Notes: generated by a model from the sequence alone, not told the origin. Shown: positions 9,901-17,484, numbered from the stretch's first letter. The stretch: DNA of 18,578 bases from CAZUQH01 sp964622465 (GCA_964622465.1 CAZUQH010000029.1:1-18578); one strand, 5' to 3'. Numbers and translations are program-made.

Positions 9901-10055
9901 GACTAAAAATGCTGGTTTCCAACTTTGGAAAGCAGCTTAGTTTTTCGTCCGGAGATGGATTATCAATTGTCTGGAAGCCAGACAAAAATAGTTCCATTAA
10001 AGACCTGGATAGGTTTTTGCAATTATTAAAAGAAAATGATATAGTGGGAATATGA
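6921..10055 (+). CDS. mfd: Transcription-repair coupling factor
   Basis: A DNA translocase that binds RNA polymerase stalled at a lesion, pushes it off and recruits UvrA. It has 1044 residues, about 100 fewer than E. coli Mfd, mostly from the N-terminal UvrB-like part (roughly 1-375). The CarD-like RNA-polymerase-interaction domain starts near 380 (PMDFVVHERYGIARF). The RecG-type motor follows: Walker A GDVGYGKTE from 529, APTTVLCEQHW, the DEEH box at 630-633, TLTATPIPRTL, and RVGREQCKAYCYMFY with the downstream RGAGNLLG segment. The C-terminal D7 domain includes RLTLYRRLL. The start lies 2 nt after the gatB stop. Its TGA overlaps the ppiC ATG. Placing a repair translocase between tRNA amidation and protein-folding genes suggests simple co-transcription. 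Confidence 0.96.
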   Translation: MSDAQWLVDTFRKIPVISSIVQNLKQTRYVVAGSAHSNIQALAAASLAMEFPDQLIVVTGDDEQLTEMEEDLTALGGTFVSPRTAGHHFISHFLRGLHFKQAGIYIVGQETLSELVISNTRFEKNCSTVKSGAEFSVDRGRSVFTACGYESIDCVEHEGQFSIRGCVLDFWLPGDASPVRVVLSGNTVEEIYSFSPETQRRASRLNEVTIFPIMVMSGQGVQLRQYLGNAGLVMWFGMEEPDDNWISSVDSPALAVYLAQLPIHVDIKFNCAGQQVYHGKIDELSKQVTAWLNSGWTVAMLADNVREIERLKAVLSSRGIMLADTRIKFLVCSLKRGIILRDANLSIVTDGDVFGRYRIRPRYIRLPSASPLKVLATLKPMDFVVHERYGIARFCGLTKMEVDNKQADYLDLEYAGGDRLYVPVEDFDKVQKYIAPEGVIPKIYPLGSASWERTKAHVRKSVEKIAHELVDLYAWRMKMPGFAFPQSTEEEYAFESEFPFEETPDQLCAIAEVKKDMENPRPMDRIVCGDVGYGKTEVAMRAALKCVLAGKQVAVLAPTTVLCEQHWRTFSQRFDKYPVVIEMLSRFKSRAQSKRILEEVKVGSCDILIGTHRLFGRDVQFNNLGLVVIDEEHRFGVKHKEALKRLRRSVDVLTLTATPIPRTLSMSLGGLRDSSRIETPPIGRLSVETYVGPYNIEFVERAMRYELNRGGQVYYVHNRIETIDACYGRLRNIVQHARIAVAHGRMPARQLEQVMLGFIERQYDVLLSTSIVESGLDIPNVNTMIIEDADRFGLAQLYQLRGRVGREQCKAYCYMFYSRDRILTDDARRRLESIAEFTELGSGLTLALRDLEIRGAGNLLGTQQHGRMMDVGFDMYMKILDGAVRELRREPVVESVQPQINLQIDAYIPVEYVESDGQRLTLYRRLLAAKEDEVSHIAEEIADRWGQMPQAMQNLIQIIRLRNRAVKLGVTRITQKDDGYVIALGSRWSVKSSGLKMLVSNFGKQLSFSSGDGLSIVWKPDKNSSIKDLDRFLQLLKENDIVGI
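7440..7453. repeat. Perfect 14-bp palindrome containing the repeated 12-mer
   Basis: GGAGACGCGTCTCC is a complete dyad inside mfd. Its first 12 bases match the copies at 3662-3673 and 6192-6203. No function is assigned. Confidence 0.35.
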
Positions 10056-10954
10056 AAAATATAATTGCCAAAAAGTGGAAGAGATGGGTTATTGTCACTG
10101 TTGTTGTAGTTATAGCAGTAGGTATCTGGTGGCTGGTCTGGTTTAATTCACGTACTGTGATACGTGTAGGCTCAAGGCGTATTACCGCAGACGAGATAGG
10201 AGCGCGTCTTACGGGTGTACCCGAATATTACTATGGTTTCCTTTCGACAGAGGGTGGTATGCGGCAGTACGTGGAGGGAATGGTGAAGGAACAGATTCTG
10301 GTCCAGATGGCACGGCGCCGTGGTCTACACCGCAGGCAGGATGTCCGGGAGCGTCTGCGGGATTTAGAGGAGCAGTTGCTTATCGGGACTATGATTCAGG
10401 AATTACAGAAAAGAAATCTTGGCATCAGTGATACCGAAGTAGAGGAGTTTTATCAACAGCACAGCCAGGAATTTGTACGTCCACAGAAAGTCAAAGTTAG
10501 TCATATTCTTGTTTCGACGAAAAAGGAAGCCGAGGAAACTCTCAAACGTCTAAATGAAGGAGAAGATTTTGATTCACTGGTACGTAAATACTCAATTGAT
10601 ACACAAACGAGCTCTTCCGGTGGTGACGTTGGCTATTTTTCAAGAGGCGATATGGTGCCTGCATTTGAGAATGCCGCATTCGCGCTTAAGAACATAGGGG
10701 ACATTTCAGACGTAGTACAGACAGAATTCGGCTATCATATTATCAAATTGACTGGACGTAGTTCTGGTGAGAGTCGTAGCGCTGACGAAGCGAGAGAAGA
10801 AGTACGAACCATACTTATAAAGAATAGGTTTGATGAGCTGTTAACCGACTGGCGCAAAGACCTTGGTGTCAAAATTGACTACGAAAAACTTGCAAAGATG
10901 AAACTGCCGGTTACCTTACCTCAAGGAACTACTGTGCAGCAAGAAACAGACTAA
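10052..10954 (+). CDS. Membrane-anchored parvulin-type peptidyl-prolyl isomerase
   Basis: A predicted periplasmic PPIase/chaperone fixed in the inner membrane. A single N-terminal membrane segment (about residues 12-31, WVIVTVVVVIAVGIWWLVWF) follows a lysine-rich start and has no cleavage or lipobox motif. A helical SurA-N-like region spans about 40-145. One parvulin domain starts near 149 with VSHILVS and contains SSSGGDVGYFSRGDMVPAFE and TEFGYHIIKLTGR. At 300 residues it resembles PrsA/PpiC-like proteins more than the multidomain PpiD. The ATG overlaps the mfd stop (ATGA), and a second parvulin protein follows 30 bases downstream, so the pair probably acts together on envelope proteins. The N-terminal part also resembles the uncharacterised SurA_N family; the specific client is unknown. 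Confidence 0.88.
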   Translation: MKNIIAKKWKRWVIVTVVVVIAVGIWWLVWFNSRTVIRVGSRRITADEIGARLTGVPEYYYGFLSTEGGMRQYVEGMVKEQILVQMARRRGLHRRQDVRERLRDLEEQLLIGTMIQELQKRNLGISDTEVEEFYQQHSQEFVRPQKVKVSHILVSTKKEAEETLKRLNEGEDFDSLVRKYSIDTQTSSSGGDVGYFSRGDMVPAFENAAFALKNIGDISDVVQTEFGYHIIKLTGRSSGESRSADEAREEVRTILIKNRFDELLTDWRKDLGVKIDYEKLAKMKLPVTLPQGTTVQQETD

Positions 10955-10984
10955 GGAGGCTAGTCCCTAAACAGGAGGAGTATC

Positions 10985-11992
10985 ATGGATTCTATATCTC
11001 ACAAGAATGCAGGTCGTTTTCTGAAATCACAAACATATCTTGTAACTTGTGCAATTTGTCTCGTTTTACTGTTTATTTCAAGCATATCTTTTGCAAAAGT
11101 TGTAAATAAGGTTATAGCAACGGTAGGCACACGCGCAATTTTTCTTTCTGACCTTGAGAAGAAAGCCGAACCAATTATCAGGGATTACAAAACCGGTATT
11201 GGAAGGGAACTAACAGAACCTGAGATTAAGGAAGCGAAGGGCAAGATATTGGATGAAATGATTACCGAAATGGTGCTTCTCCAGGAGGCAGATGCACAGA
11301 AGATTTTTGTGAGCGAGAAAGAGGTCCTCAATGGTGTGGATGAAGTGAAAAAAAGGTTTCCTTCGGTTGCAGAGTTCAATAAAGAACTTGAGCGCCAGGA
11401 TGTGAGTGAAGCAGAATTCCGCCAGAGAATTAAGGACCAACTGAAGATAATGAAGCTCGTAGAGAGCAATGTCCGCCCAAAGGTAGTTGCACCGACCGAC
11501 AAGGAGGTTTCGGAATTTTATAAAGAGCACGAAAGTGAGATGGTCGAGCCGGAAAAAGTACGTGCACGGCATATACTAATCAAAGTTGACGAAAAAAGAG
11601 ACGATAAACAGGCGTATAAGAAGATATCTGAAATCAGGCAACAGATTGTCAAAGAAAAAAAGGATTTCGCTGAGATTGCAACCAAGTATTCCGAATGCCC
11701 AAGTGCTAAGGTCGGTGGAGACCTCGGGTATTTCAGCCGCGGTCAGATGGACCCCGCTTTTGAAAAAACAGCGTTCTCATTGGAGATGGGAGAAGTCAGC
11801 GATATTGTAAAAACAAGGTTTGGGTATCACATAATAAAATGCCTTGGCCATCAGGCAGAAGAAAAGAAAACTCTTGAGGAAGTCTACGACTACTTAAAGG
11901 AATATATTCAGCAGATGCACCTGGAAAAAGCATATCAGGATTACGTGCGCAATCTACGGGATAAGGCAAGTATCAAAAGGTACGATTTGTGA
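10985..11992 (+). CDS. surA: SurA-like periplasmic chaperone with one parvulin domain
   Basis: A predicted soluble periplasmic chaperone/PPIase for outer-membrane protein folding. A Sec signal peptide (hydrophobic stretch about 18-34, cleavage likely after A37 in SFA/KVVN) is followed by the SurA N-terminal domain, with VVNKVIATVGTRAIFLSDLEKKAE close to the family's opening pattern. A single parvulin domain starts near 193 with VRARHILIK and includes GGDLGYFSRGQMDPAFE and TRFGYHIIKCLGH. E. coli SurA has two such domains; this 335-residue form has one. A strong ribosome binding site, AGGAGG, lies 7-8 nt before the ATG, and a second AGGAGG near 10955 may be a leftover or a standby site. The stop overlaps the pdxA GTG, matching the known surA-pdxA adjacency in proteobacteria. 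Confidence 0.9.
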   Translation: MDSISHKNAGRFLKSQTYLVTCAICLVLLFISSISFAKVVNKVIATVGTRAIFLSDLEKKAEPIIRDYKTGIGRELTEPEIKEAKGKILDEMITEMVLLQEADAQKIFVSEKEVLNGVDEVKKRFPSVAEFNKELERQDVSEAEFRQRIKDQLKIMKLVESNVRPKVVAPTDKEVSEFYKEHESEMVEPEKVRARHILIKVDEKRDDKQAYKKISEIRQQIVKEKKDFAEIATKYSECPSAKVGGDLGYFSRGQMDPAFEKTAFSLEMGEVSDIVKTRFGYHIIKCLGHQAEEKKTLEEVYDYLKEYIQQMHLEKAYQDYVRNLRDKASIKRYDL

Positions 11993-12912
11993 GCAGGCCT
12001 CTTATAGCAATAACATTAGGTGAACCAGCAGGTATAGGTCCAGAAGTTTCCTTCCGCGCAGTTGCGAATCCCACTGTACGCAAAGAAGTTAGGACACTGG
12101 TTATATGCGGTCCAAAGTGGCCTCGCAGAATTCCAGCGAACGTAAGATGTTACCGTGACACGCGAATCCTGCCAGGTAATTATTCTCCAGGGCATCCTAC
12201 GAAGACGAGTTCCCGGGCCGCTGTTACAGCAATCGAAGTTGCGGTAGAATTGTGGCGTGAAGGAAAGATTGACGGCCTGGTAACAGCACCTGTTAGCAAG
12301 GAAGCAATACGGAAGACAGGTATAGATTTCCTTGGGCATACAGAATTTCTTGCGCGACTAACTGGTTCTACTCGCGTAGCAATGTTCTTTACCTCACCTC
12401 ACTTGAAAGTAGTTCTTGTCACTCGCCACGTGCGCTTAAAGAAAGTGAGCGCAGCGATTACTCCAGCAGCAATCACAGACGCAGTAGATCTGGTTAATGA
12501 GCACTATCCGGGCGCAAGATTTGCTGTTTGTGCGCTGAACCCGCACGGTGGAGAAGATGGGTTTGGTGACGGAGAAGAAAAAAAGATAATTATACCTGTG
12601 ATTGCACGTCTTAAAAGAAAGGGAATAAACATACAAGGACCATTTCCTGCGGATACTTTGTTCTGGAGAGCAAGGCGCAGAAAAGACGTAGACATTATCG
12701 TTGCAATGTATCACGACCAGGGGCTGATTCCGGTAAAACTTCTCGACTGGGAGAAGGCCGTGAACATTACCTTTGGCTTGCCTTTTCCAAGGACTTCCCC
12801 TATTCATGGTACCGGATTGGATATAGCAGGAAAGATAGCGCCTGATTCCAGGCCTATGGTTTCTGCAATACTTGCATGCGGCCGTCTTGTGCAAGGCAAG
12901 AAAATTTTGTAG
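11989..12912 (+). CDS. pdxA: 4-hydroxythreonine-4-phosphate dehydrogenase
   Basis: Oxidises 4-phosphohydroxy-L-threonine with NAD in the DXP-dependent route to pyridoxal phosphate. Family signatures run through its 307 residues: ITLGEPAGIGPE at the N-terminus (most homologues have GDPAGIGPE, so Glu replaces Asp here), GHTEFLA, NPHGGEDGFGDGEE, MYHDQGLIPVK and SPIHGTGLDIAGK. The metal-binding histidines are H117, H242 and H273. The start is a GTG overlapping the surA stop (GTGA), as expected for translational coupling. The length is slightly under the E. coli enzyme. A hairpin overlaps its stop codon. Confidence 0.95.
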   Translation: MSRPLIAITLGEPAGIGPEVSFRAVANPTVRKEVRTLVICGPKWPRRIPANVRCYRDTRILPGNYSPGHPTKTSSRAAVTAIEVAVELWREGKIDGLVTAPVSKEAIRKTGIDFLGHTEFLARLTGSTRVAMFFTSPHLKVVLVTRHVRLKKVSAAITPAAITDAVDLVNEHYPGARFAVCALNPHGGEDGFGDGEEKKIIIPVIARLKRKGINIQGPFPADTLFWRARRRKDVDIIVAMYHDQGLIPVKLLDWEKAVNITFGLPFPRTSPIHGTGLDIAGKIAPDSRPMVSAILACGRLVQGKKIL

Positions 12913-12935
12913 GGTCATAAATACCGCCCCTACAA
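12907..12935. terminator. Hairpin overlapping the pdxA stop codon
   Basis: An 8-bp perfect inverted repeat, TTGTAGGG (12907-12914) with CCCTACAA (12928-12935), encloses a 13-base loop. It begins inside the last pdxA codons and includes the TAG stop. There is no T-tract after it, so it is more likely an mRNA-stabilising or attenuating hairpin, or an intergenic repeat unit, than a classical terminator. Confidence 0.4.
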
Positions 12936-12963
12936 CAATTGCAAAATTCTTGAGGTGTAACAG

Positions 12964-14391
12964 ATGAAAAATGTAATTAAATTTGGAACTTCCGGCTGGC
13001 GGGGAATCATAAGCGATGACTTTACGTATTCAGGCGTTCGTCTGGTAAGCCAGGCAATCGCAAATCACCTTAAGAAACAGAAACACAAGGCACTTGTAAT
13101 CGTAGGATACGATACCAGATTTATGTCAGAAGATTTTGCGCGTGAAAGCGCAAGCGTTCTCGCAGCAAATGGAATAAAGTGTCTTATTACCGAAAGGGAT
13201 ACCCCAACGCCGGTTATCGCTTACGAGATTATAAGAAGGAAGGCGGCTGGCGGAATCAACATAACAGCGTCCCACAACCCCTATTGTTATAACGGCTTGA
13301 AATTTTCTCCTGCATGGGGCGGTCCGGCATTACCTGAAGACACAAAAGATATAGAGCGTGAGATACCGCGTATCAAGAAAGTCAACTACGTCGCATTTGA
13401 TGAGGCGAGCAAAAAGGGCCTGATAACAATAATAGACCCATTGCCTGCGTATTTTGCACGGTTGCAAAAACTCATTGATTTTTCAGCAATTAAACGTGCA
13501 CGGCTGAAAATCGGGGTTGATACTCTCTGGGGTACCGCACACGGCATACTTGACGTATTATTATCAGAAGCAGGATGCAGGGTATTTGTCAGGAATAATG
13601 AAAGAGACGTGCTCTTTGGCGGGACAGAGAGGCCGGAACCGGCAGAGGAGTTTCTCGGTGGTCTTGGCAGTTTGGTTCGTCGTGAGAAGTGTTGTGCTGG
13701 CGTTGCATGTGACCCTGACGCTGACAGATTCGGAATCGTTGATAGTAACGGAAAATACATTCTGCCAAATTATGTCCTTGCTCTGGTCTTGTATCATCTT
13801 CTAGAACACCGGAAATGGCGTGGCGTAGTGGCGAGGTCAGTTATGACTTCTTCTCTTGTAGACAGAGTCGCCAGGAAATACGGGATGCCCGTTCGTGAGA
13901 CGCCAGTCGGGTTTAAATATATCGGGGAAGTGATGCTCAAAGAAAATCTTGTTCTTGGCGGAGAAGAGAGTGGCGGTCTGACAATTCATGGTCATGTACC
14001 TGAGAAAGACGGTATTCTGGCTGCATTGCTTGTTACAGAGCTCGTTGCCCGGGAGAAGAAACCTCTTGGTGCAATTCTAAAGAAAATTTATTGCCAGGTC
14101 GGTCCGGTTTATGACCGCAGAGTAAACCTGAAATTTCAACCTGAAATGATGGCTAAAATCAGAAATGGGCTCAATAAAAAACCACCTCGAGAAATAGGTG
14201 GCCTTAAAGTTCTCTCTGTGAACCGGCTCGATGGAGTTAAGTTCCTTCTTGAACAAAACTCATGGGTTGGTCTCAGGTTGTCCGGGACCGAACCAGTGGT
14301 ACGCTGTTACATTGAGGCGCCTTCCGGTAATCTGCTTGAACGCCTGGCCCGTGTAGTCAGGCCGATGATTGAAAATGTCGCTGGAGAGTGA
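12964..14391 (+). CDS. Alpha-D-phosphohexomutase (phosphoglucomutase/phosphomannomutase family)
   Basis: Interconverts 1- and 6-phosphates of a hexose, feeding sugar-nucleotide, wall or polysaccharide synthesis. All four domain signatures are present in 475 residues: FGTSGWRG near the start, the phosphoserine loop ITASHNP with S103, the metal loop DPDADR with D250, D252 and D254, the sugar-specificity loop GGEESGG near 335, and the phosphate-binding RLSGTEP near 438. GEESGG is typical of phosphoglucomutase/phosphomannomutase enzymes and the opening KFGTSGWRGII is common in glucose-directed ones, but the exact substrate cannot be fixed. A good ribosome binding site, GAGGTG, precedes the ATG. 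It follows pdxA by 51 bases, and eno has its own promoter downstream. Confidence 0.92.
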   Translation: MKNVIKFGTSGWRGIISDDFTYSGVRLVSQAIANHLKKQKHKALVIVGYDTRFMSEDFARESASVLAANGIKCLITERDTPTPVIAYEIIRRKAAGGINITASHNPYCYNGLKFSPAWGGPALPEDTKDIEREIPRIKKVNYVAFDEASKKGLITIIDPLPAYFARLQKLIDFSAIKRARLKIGVDTLWGTAHGILDVLLSEAGCRVFVRNNERDVLFGGTERPEPAEEFLGGLGSLVRREKCCAGVACDPDADRFGIVDSNGKYILPNYVLALVLYHLLEHRKWRGVVARSVMTSSLVDRVARKYGMPVRETPVGFKYIGEVMLKENLVLGGEESGGLTIHGHVPEKDGILAALLVTELVAREKKPLGAILKKIYCQVGPVYDRRVNLKFQPEMMAKIRNGLNKKPPREIGGLKVLSVNRLDGVKFLLEQNSWVGLRLSGTEPVVRCYIEAPSGNLLERLARVVRPMIENVAGE

Positions 14392-14422
14392 GAGGGAATA
14401 CTATCAGGGAATTATGACGAGG

Positions 14423-14451
14423 TTTACAATAACCTTGCTAATTGCTATTAT
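14423..14451 (+). promoter_or_regulatory. Sigma70-type promoter for eno
   Basis: TTTACA at 14423-14428 (5 of 6 consensus) and TATTAT at 14446-14451 (5 of 6) are separated by exactly 17 bases. Transcription would begin near 14458, giving a leader of about 27 bases with the eno ribosome binding site AGAGGTG. This separates eno and its followers from the upstream operon. Confidence 0.7.
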
Positions 14452-14484
14452 ATATGGCGATTTGATAGAAAGAGGTGACAGGTT

Positions 14485-15768
14485 ATGCATAAAATCGAAA
14501 AGATAGTTGCAAGAGAAGTTCTTGATTCACGCGGGAATCCAACGGTAGAGTGTGAAGTTCATGTTGATGGTGGAATTATGGGTCGTGCGATTGTGCCTTC
14601 AGGTGCATCAACCGGAGAACATGAAGCATTAGAATTGCGTGATGGAGACAAAAAGCGCTACCTTGGAAAAGGTGTGCTAAAAGCAGTTAGTAATATATCG
14701 CAGACAATAGCGCCGGCACTTATTGGTAAAGACCCAACTCTCCAGCAGGATATAGACGATATAATGCTTAACCTGGACGGAACTCCCAAAAAATCTAATC
14801 TTGGCGCAAATGCAATTCTCGCGGTTTCTATGGCATGCGTGCGTGTCAGTGCTCAGATACAAGGAGTGTCACTCTATAGATATCTTGGTTATCTCGGCGG
14901 CACAGACGCAAGAACTCTGCCGGTGCCAATGATGAATATACTTAATGGCGGGAAGCATGCTGATAATAATCTTGACATTCAGGAGTTTATGATTGTGCCG
15001 CATAATGCGCATTCATTTGCCGAGGCAATAAGAATGGGAGTTGAGGTATTTCATATTTTAAAGAAAGTATTAAGTGAAAAGGGCCTGGCGACTTCTGTCG
15101 GAGACGAAGGTGGCTTTGCTCCACGCCTTGAAACTAACGAATCGGCGCTAAAAGTGATTGTGGAAGCACTTGAGCATGCCGGATATAAGCCGGGCGATGA
15201 TGTTGGATTGGCAATTGACCCGGCATCCAGTGAATTCTACAAAGATGGAAAGTATGTCCTGCAAGGAGAAGGCCGCACTCTTTCTGTATCCGGGATGGTG
15301 GACTACTATGAGGGCCTCTGTGGCCGTTATCCAATTCTTTCAGTTGAAGATGGCATGGCAGAAGATGATTGGGATGGCTGGCATCAGTTGACGGAACGGA
15401 TTGGCTCAAGAGTTCAGATTGTCGGCGATGACCTTTTCGTAACGAATCCAGAGCGACTTGAGATGGGCATCAAAAAAGGAACAGCAAATTCAATTCTTAT
15501 CAAGCTTAATCAGATTGGTACTGTAAGTGAAACGCTGAATACCGTCAAGATAGCGCACAGAGCCGGATATACGACCGTAATTTCCCACCGTTCCGGTGAG
15601 ACCGAGGATACTTTTATTGCAGACCTGGCAGTAGCAGTAAATTCCGGGCAGATTAAAACAGGTTCTGGCTCAAGAACCGACCGGATAGCAAAGTACAACC
15701 AGTTGCTCCGCATAGAAGAAGAGTTAGGTGAGAAAGCATTATTCCCTGGTTGGCAGCGCCGTGCTTAA
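14485..15768 (+). CDS. eno: Enolase (phosphopyruvate hydratase)
   Basis: Cytoplasmic glycolytic enzyme converting 2-phosphoglycerate to phosphoenolpyruvate; Mg-dependent. The N-terminus IVAREVLDSRGNPTVE is diagnostic, as are GGKHADNNLDIQEFM, VGDEGGFAP, LAIDPASSEFY, SVEDGMAEDDWDGW, VGDDLFVTN, ILIKLNQIGT with the catalytic lysine, SHRSGETEDTFIADLAV and KTGSGSRTDRIAKYNQLLRIEE. At 427 residues it is full length. A ribosome binding site AGAGGTG lies upstream and a near-consensus promoter stands before it. It is followed after 6 bases by an ftsB-like gene, the same eno-ftsB order seen in many proteobacteria. Confidence 0.98.
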   Translation: MHKIEKIVAREVLDSRGNPTVECEVHVDGGIMGRAIVPSGASTGEHEALELRDGDKKRYLGKGVLKAVSNISQTIAPALIGKDPTLQQDIDDIMLNLDGTPKKSNLGANAILAVSMACVRVSAQIQGVSLYRYLGYLGGTDARTLPVPMMNILNGGKHADNNLDIQEFMIVPHNAHSFAEAIRMGVEVFHILKKVLSEKGLATSVGDEGGFAPRLETNESALKVIVEALEHAGYKPGDDVGLAIDPASSEFYKDGKYVLQGEGRTLSVSGMVDYYEGLCGRYPILSVEDGMAEDDWDGWHQLTERIGSRVQIVGDDLFVTNPERLEMGIKKGTANSILIKLNQIGTVSETLNTVKIAHRAGYTTVISHRSGETEDTFIADLAVAVNSGQIKTGSGSRTDRIAKYNQLLRIEEELGEKALFPGWQRRA

Positions 15769-15774
15769 AGAAAA

Positions 15775-16038
15775 ATGAATAAGAAAAAATTATTTTGGTG
15801 GATTCTTGCAATGCTCGTAATAGTGGCATTGTTTGTAAATCCGTCTTTTCGTGCGTTTATGAATTTGCATCGTGAGGTGACACGTCTTCAGGGACGAATA
15901 AAAACTTTGGGACAGGAAAACAAGCAGCTAAATGAGCAGATTGCCCGTTCTACAAGCGATATGGAATACGTAGAAGAATTAGCAAGGCGGCGTCTTGGAA
16001 TGATTAAGCCAGGCGAAGTGGTCTACCGGCTGAAGTAG
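15775..16038 (+). CDS. ftsB: FtsB/DivIC-like cell-division protein
   Basis: A small bitopic membrane protein of 87 residues, likely part of the FtsQLB divisome subcomplex. It has a short basic cytoplasmic end (MNKKK), one membrane helix (about 6-21, LFWWILAMLVIVALFV) and a coiled coil from about 30 to 68 (VTRLQGRIKTLGQENKQLNEQIARS), then the family ending YVEELARRRLGMIKPGEVVYRL. It starts 6 bases after the eno stop and probably shares its transcript. The identification rests on topology, the end motif and the eno neighbour. DivIC and FtsB belong to one family, so the symbol is a convention. Confidence 0.88.
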   Translation: MNKKKLFWWILAMLVIVALFVNPSFRAFMNLHREVTRLQGRIKTLGQENKQLNEQIARSTSDMEYVEELARRRLGMIKPGEVVYRLK

Positions 16039-16052
16039 TCATTTTTATTTGT

Positions 16053-16136
16053 GCCGGGATGCTGGAATGGCAGACAGTGCGGACTTAAAATCCGCTGGAG
16101 TTTAGCTCCGTGAGGGTCCGAATCCCTCTCCCGGCA
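16053..16136 (+). tRNA. tRNA-Leu, anticodon UAA
   Basis: The acceptor stem GCCGGGA pairs fully with TCCCGGC, and the anticodon stem GCGGA/TCCGC frames the loop CTTAAAA with anticodon TAA. A long class II variable arm has the stem GGAG/CTCC, and the T arm is GAGGG/CCCTC with loop TCCGAAT. Discriminator A is at 16136. The CCA end is not encoded. Uninterrupted: this isoacceptor is the one that carries a group I intron in many cyanobacteria and plastids. It lies 14 bases after ftsB. Confidence 0.96.
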
Positions 16137-16161
16137 TAAAATATTCTTCAGATAGTGAGAG

Positions 16162-16173
16162 ATAAAATTTTAT
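16162..16173. promoter_or_regulatory. 12-bp AT palindrome before glutamate dehydrogenase
   Basis: ATAAAATTTTAT is a perfect dyad that ends about 16 bases before the ATG, just upstream of the AAGGAG ribosome binding site. It could hold a -10 element (TAAAAT) or an operator. No convincing -35 is seen. Confidence 0.25.
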
Positions 16174-16189
16174 ACGAAGGAGTAAGAAA

Positions 16190-17449
16190 ATGACGAATGA
16201 ACAAACAAAGCAAAATCTGTTTACAGTTGCACAAGCACAGATAGATAGTGCGTGTGAGCTGCTCGGCTTGCCAGCCAGCATTCGCAGCATTTTAAGGGAA
16301 CCAATGCGTGAAATGTTGGTGTCGCTTCCGGTAAAAATGGATTCTGGGGAAGTAAAGGTATTCAAGGGGTTTCGCGTACAGTATAACGACGCCAGAGGGC
16401 CAACAAAAGGCGGAATCCGTTTTCACCCCGCAGAAGATATAAACATGGTACGCGCATTGGCTGCATGGATGACATGGAAGTGCGCAGTTGTGGATTTGCC
16501 ATATGGCGGTGCAAAAGGCGGGGTTATATGTAACACAAAAGAAATGTCAAAACGGGAGCTGGAAGCATTAAGCAGGAAGTACATAAATGGAGTTGGTCGT
16601 ATTCTCGGTCCTGAACGTGACATTCCTGCTCCGGATGTATATACGACGCCTGAGATTATGGGATGGATGATGGATGAATATAGTAAATTGAGTGGCTACA
16701 ATGTGCCTGGCATGATAACCGGTAAACCGCTTTGTATTGGTGGTTCCCAGGGCAGGGGAGATGCAACAGCGCGCGGTGGAATGTTTACGCTTGAAGCAGC
16801 GTGTAAGCATATCGGCCTTGAATTTTGTAAGGCGCGGGTTGCTATACAAGGATATGGTAACGCAGGTTCGCTTGCAGCAGAACTATTGCACAGTGTGCAT
16901 AGCGCTAAAATTGTTGCAGTGAGTGATTCCAGGGGAGGCATTTATAACCCAAATGGTCTCGACCCTGCAAAAGTACTTGAACACAAGAGAAAAACAGGCA
17001 GCGTGGTTGGATTTCCCGGGACCATACCCATTTCAAATGAAGATGTCCTTCTTGCGGACGTAGACATTTTGGTACCCGCGGCACTGGAGAGTGTAATTAC
17101 TTCAGCAAATGCAGAAAAGGTCAAGGCAAAAATTGTTGCTGAACTTGCAAACGGACCGACTACTCCGGATGCCGATAAGATACTTTACAAGAAAGGGACA
17201 TTCCTAATCCCGGATATATTATGTAACGCTGGCGGCGTGACGGTTTCCTATTTTGAATGGATACAGGGTGTTACCGGAGACCGCTGGAGTGAGGAACAGG
17301 TACACGAACGCCTGAGAACCAAGATGTTAAAATCATTTGCCGATGTCCTGGAAATTTCTCAGGAGAAAAAGGTTGATATGCGTACAGCCGCATATTTACT
17401 TGCGCTTCAGCGTGTAACAGATGCTATGCAGGCGCGCGGCTGGGTGTAA
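16190..17449 (+). CDS. gdhA: Glu/Leu/Phe/Val family dehydrogenase, likely glutamate dehydrogenase
   Basis: Reversible oxidative deamination of glutamate to 2-oxoglutarate, linking nitrogen and carbon metabolism. The dimerisation domain carries KGFRVQYNDARGPTKGGIRFHP, the substrate lysine K97 in MTWKCAVVDLPYGGAKGG and the catalytic K109, with D149 in RDIPAPDVYT. The Rossmann domain has IQGYGNAGSLAAE around 219-231 and the end LVPAALESVI and LANGPTTPDAD segments. Its 419 residues match hexameric bacterial enzymes of subfamily II. Cofactor preference (NAD or NADP) is not clear from VSDSRGG. AAGGAG precedes the ATG by 6-7 bases. It is flanked by tRNA-Leu and tRNA-fMet and is probably transcribed alone. 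Confidence 0.94.
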   Translation: MTNEQTKQNLFTVAQAQIDSACELLGLPASIRSILREPMREMLVSLPVKMDSGEVKVFKGFRVQYNDARGPTKGGIRFHPAEDINMVRALAAWMTWKCAVVDLPYGGAKGGVICNTKEMSKRELEALSRKYINGVGRILGPERDIPAPDVYTTPEIMGWMMDEYSKLSGYNVPGMITGKPLCIGGSQGRGDATARGGMFTLEAACKHIGLEFCKARVAIQGYGNAGSLAAELLHSVHSAKIVAVSDSRGGIYNPNGLDPAKVLEHKRKTGSVVGFPGTIPISNEDVLLADVDILVPAALESVITSANAEKVKAKIVAELANGPTTPDADKILYKKGTFLIPDILCNAGGVTVSYFEWIQGVTGDRWSEEQVHERLRTKMLKSFADVLEISQEKKVDMRTAAYLLALQRVTDAMQARGWV

Positions 17450-17474
17450 ATTGTTTTAAAGACTTCGGCATATT

Positions 17475-17484
17475 TGGCATGCCA
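17475..17484. terminator. Palindrome after glutamate dehydrogenase
   Basis: TGGCATGCCA is a perfect 10-bp palindrome 26 bases after the gdh stop, overlapping an alternative GGCAT/ATGCC hairpin (17467-17471 with 17479-17483). No T-run follows, so terminator function is doubtful. Confidence 0.25.

Noticed and set aside
16102..16365. Minus-strand open frame of 87 codons ending in GFGPSRS
   Set aside because: It runs antisense through the start of gdhA and the 3' half of tRNA-Leu; the end peptide is the tRNA antisense pattern.
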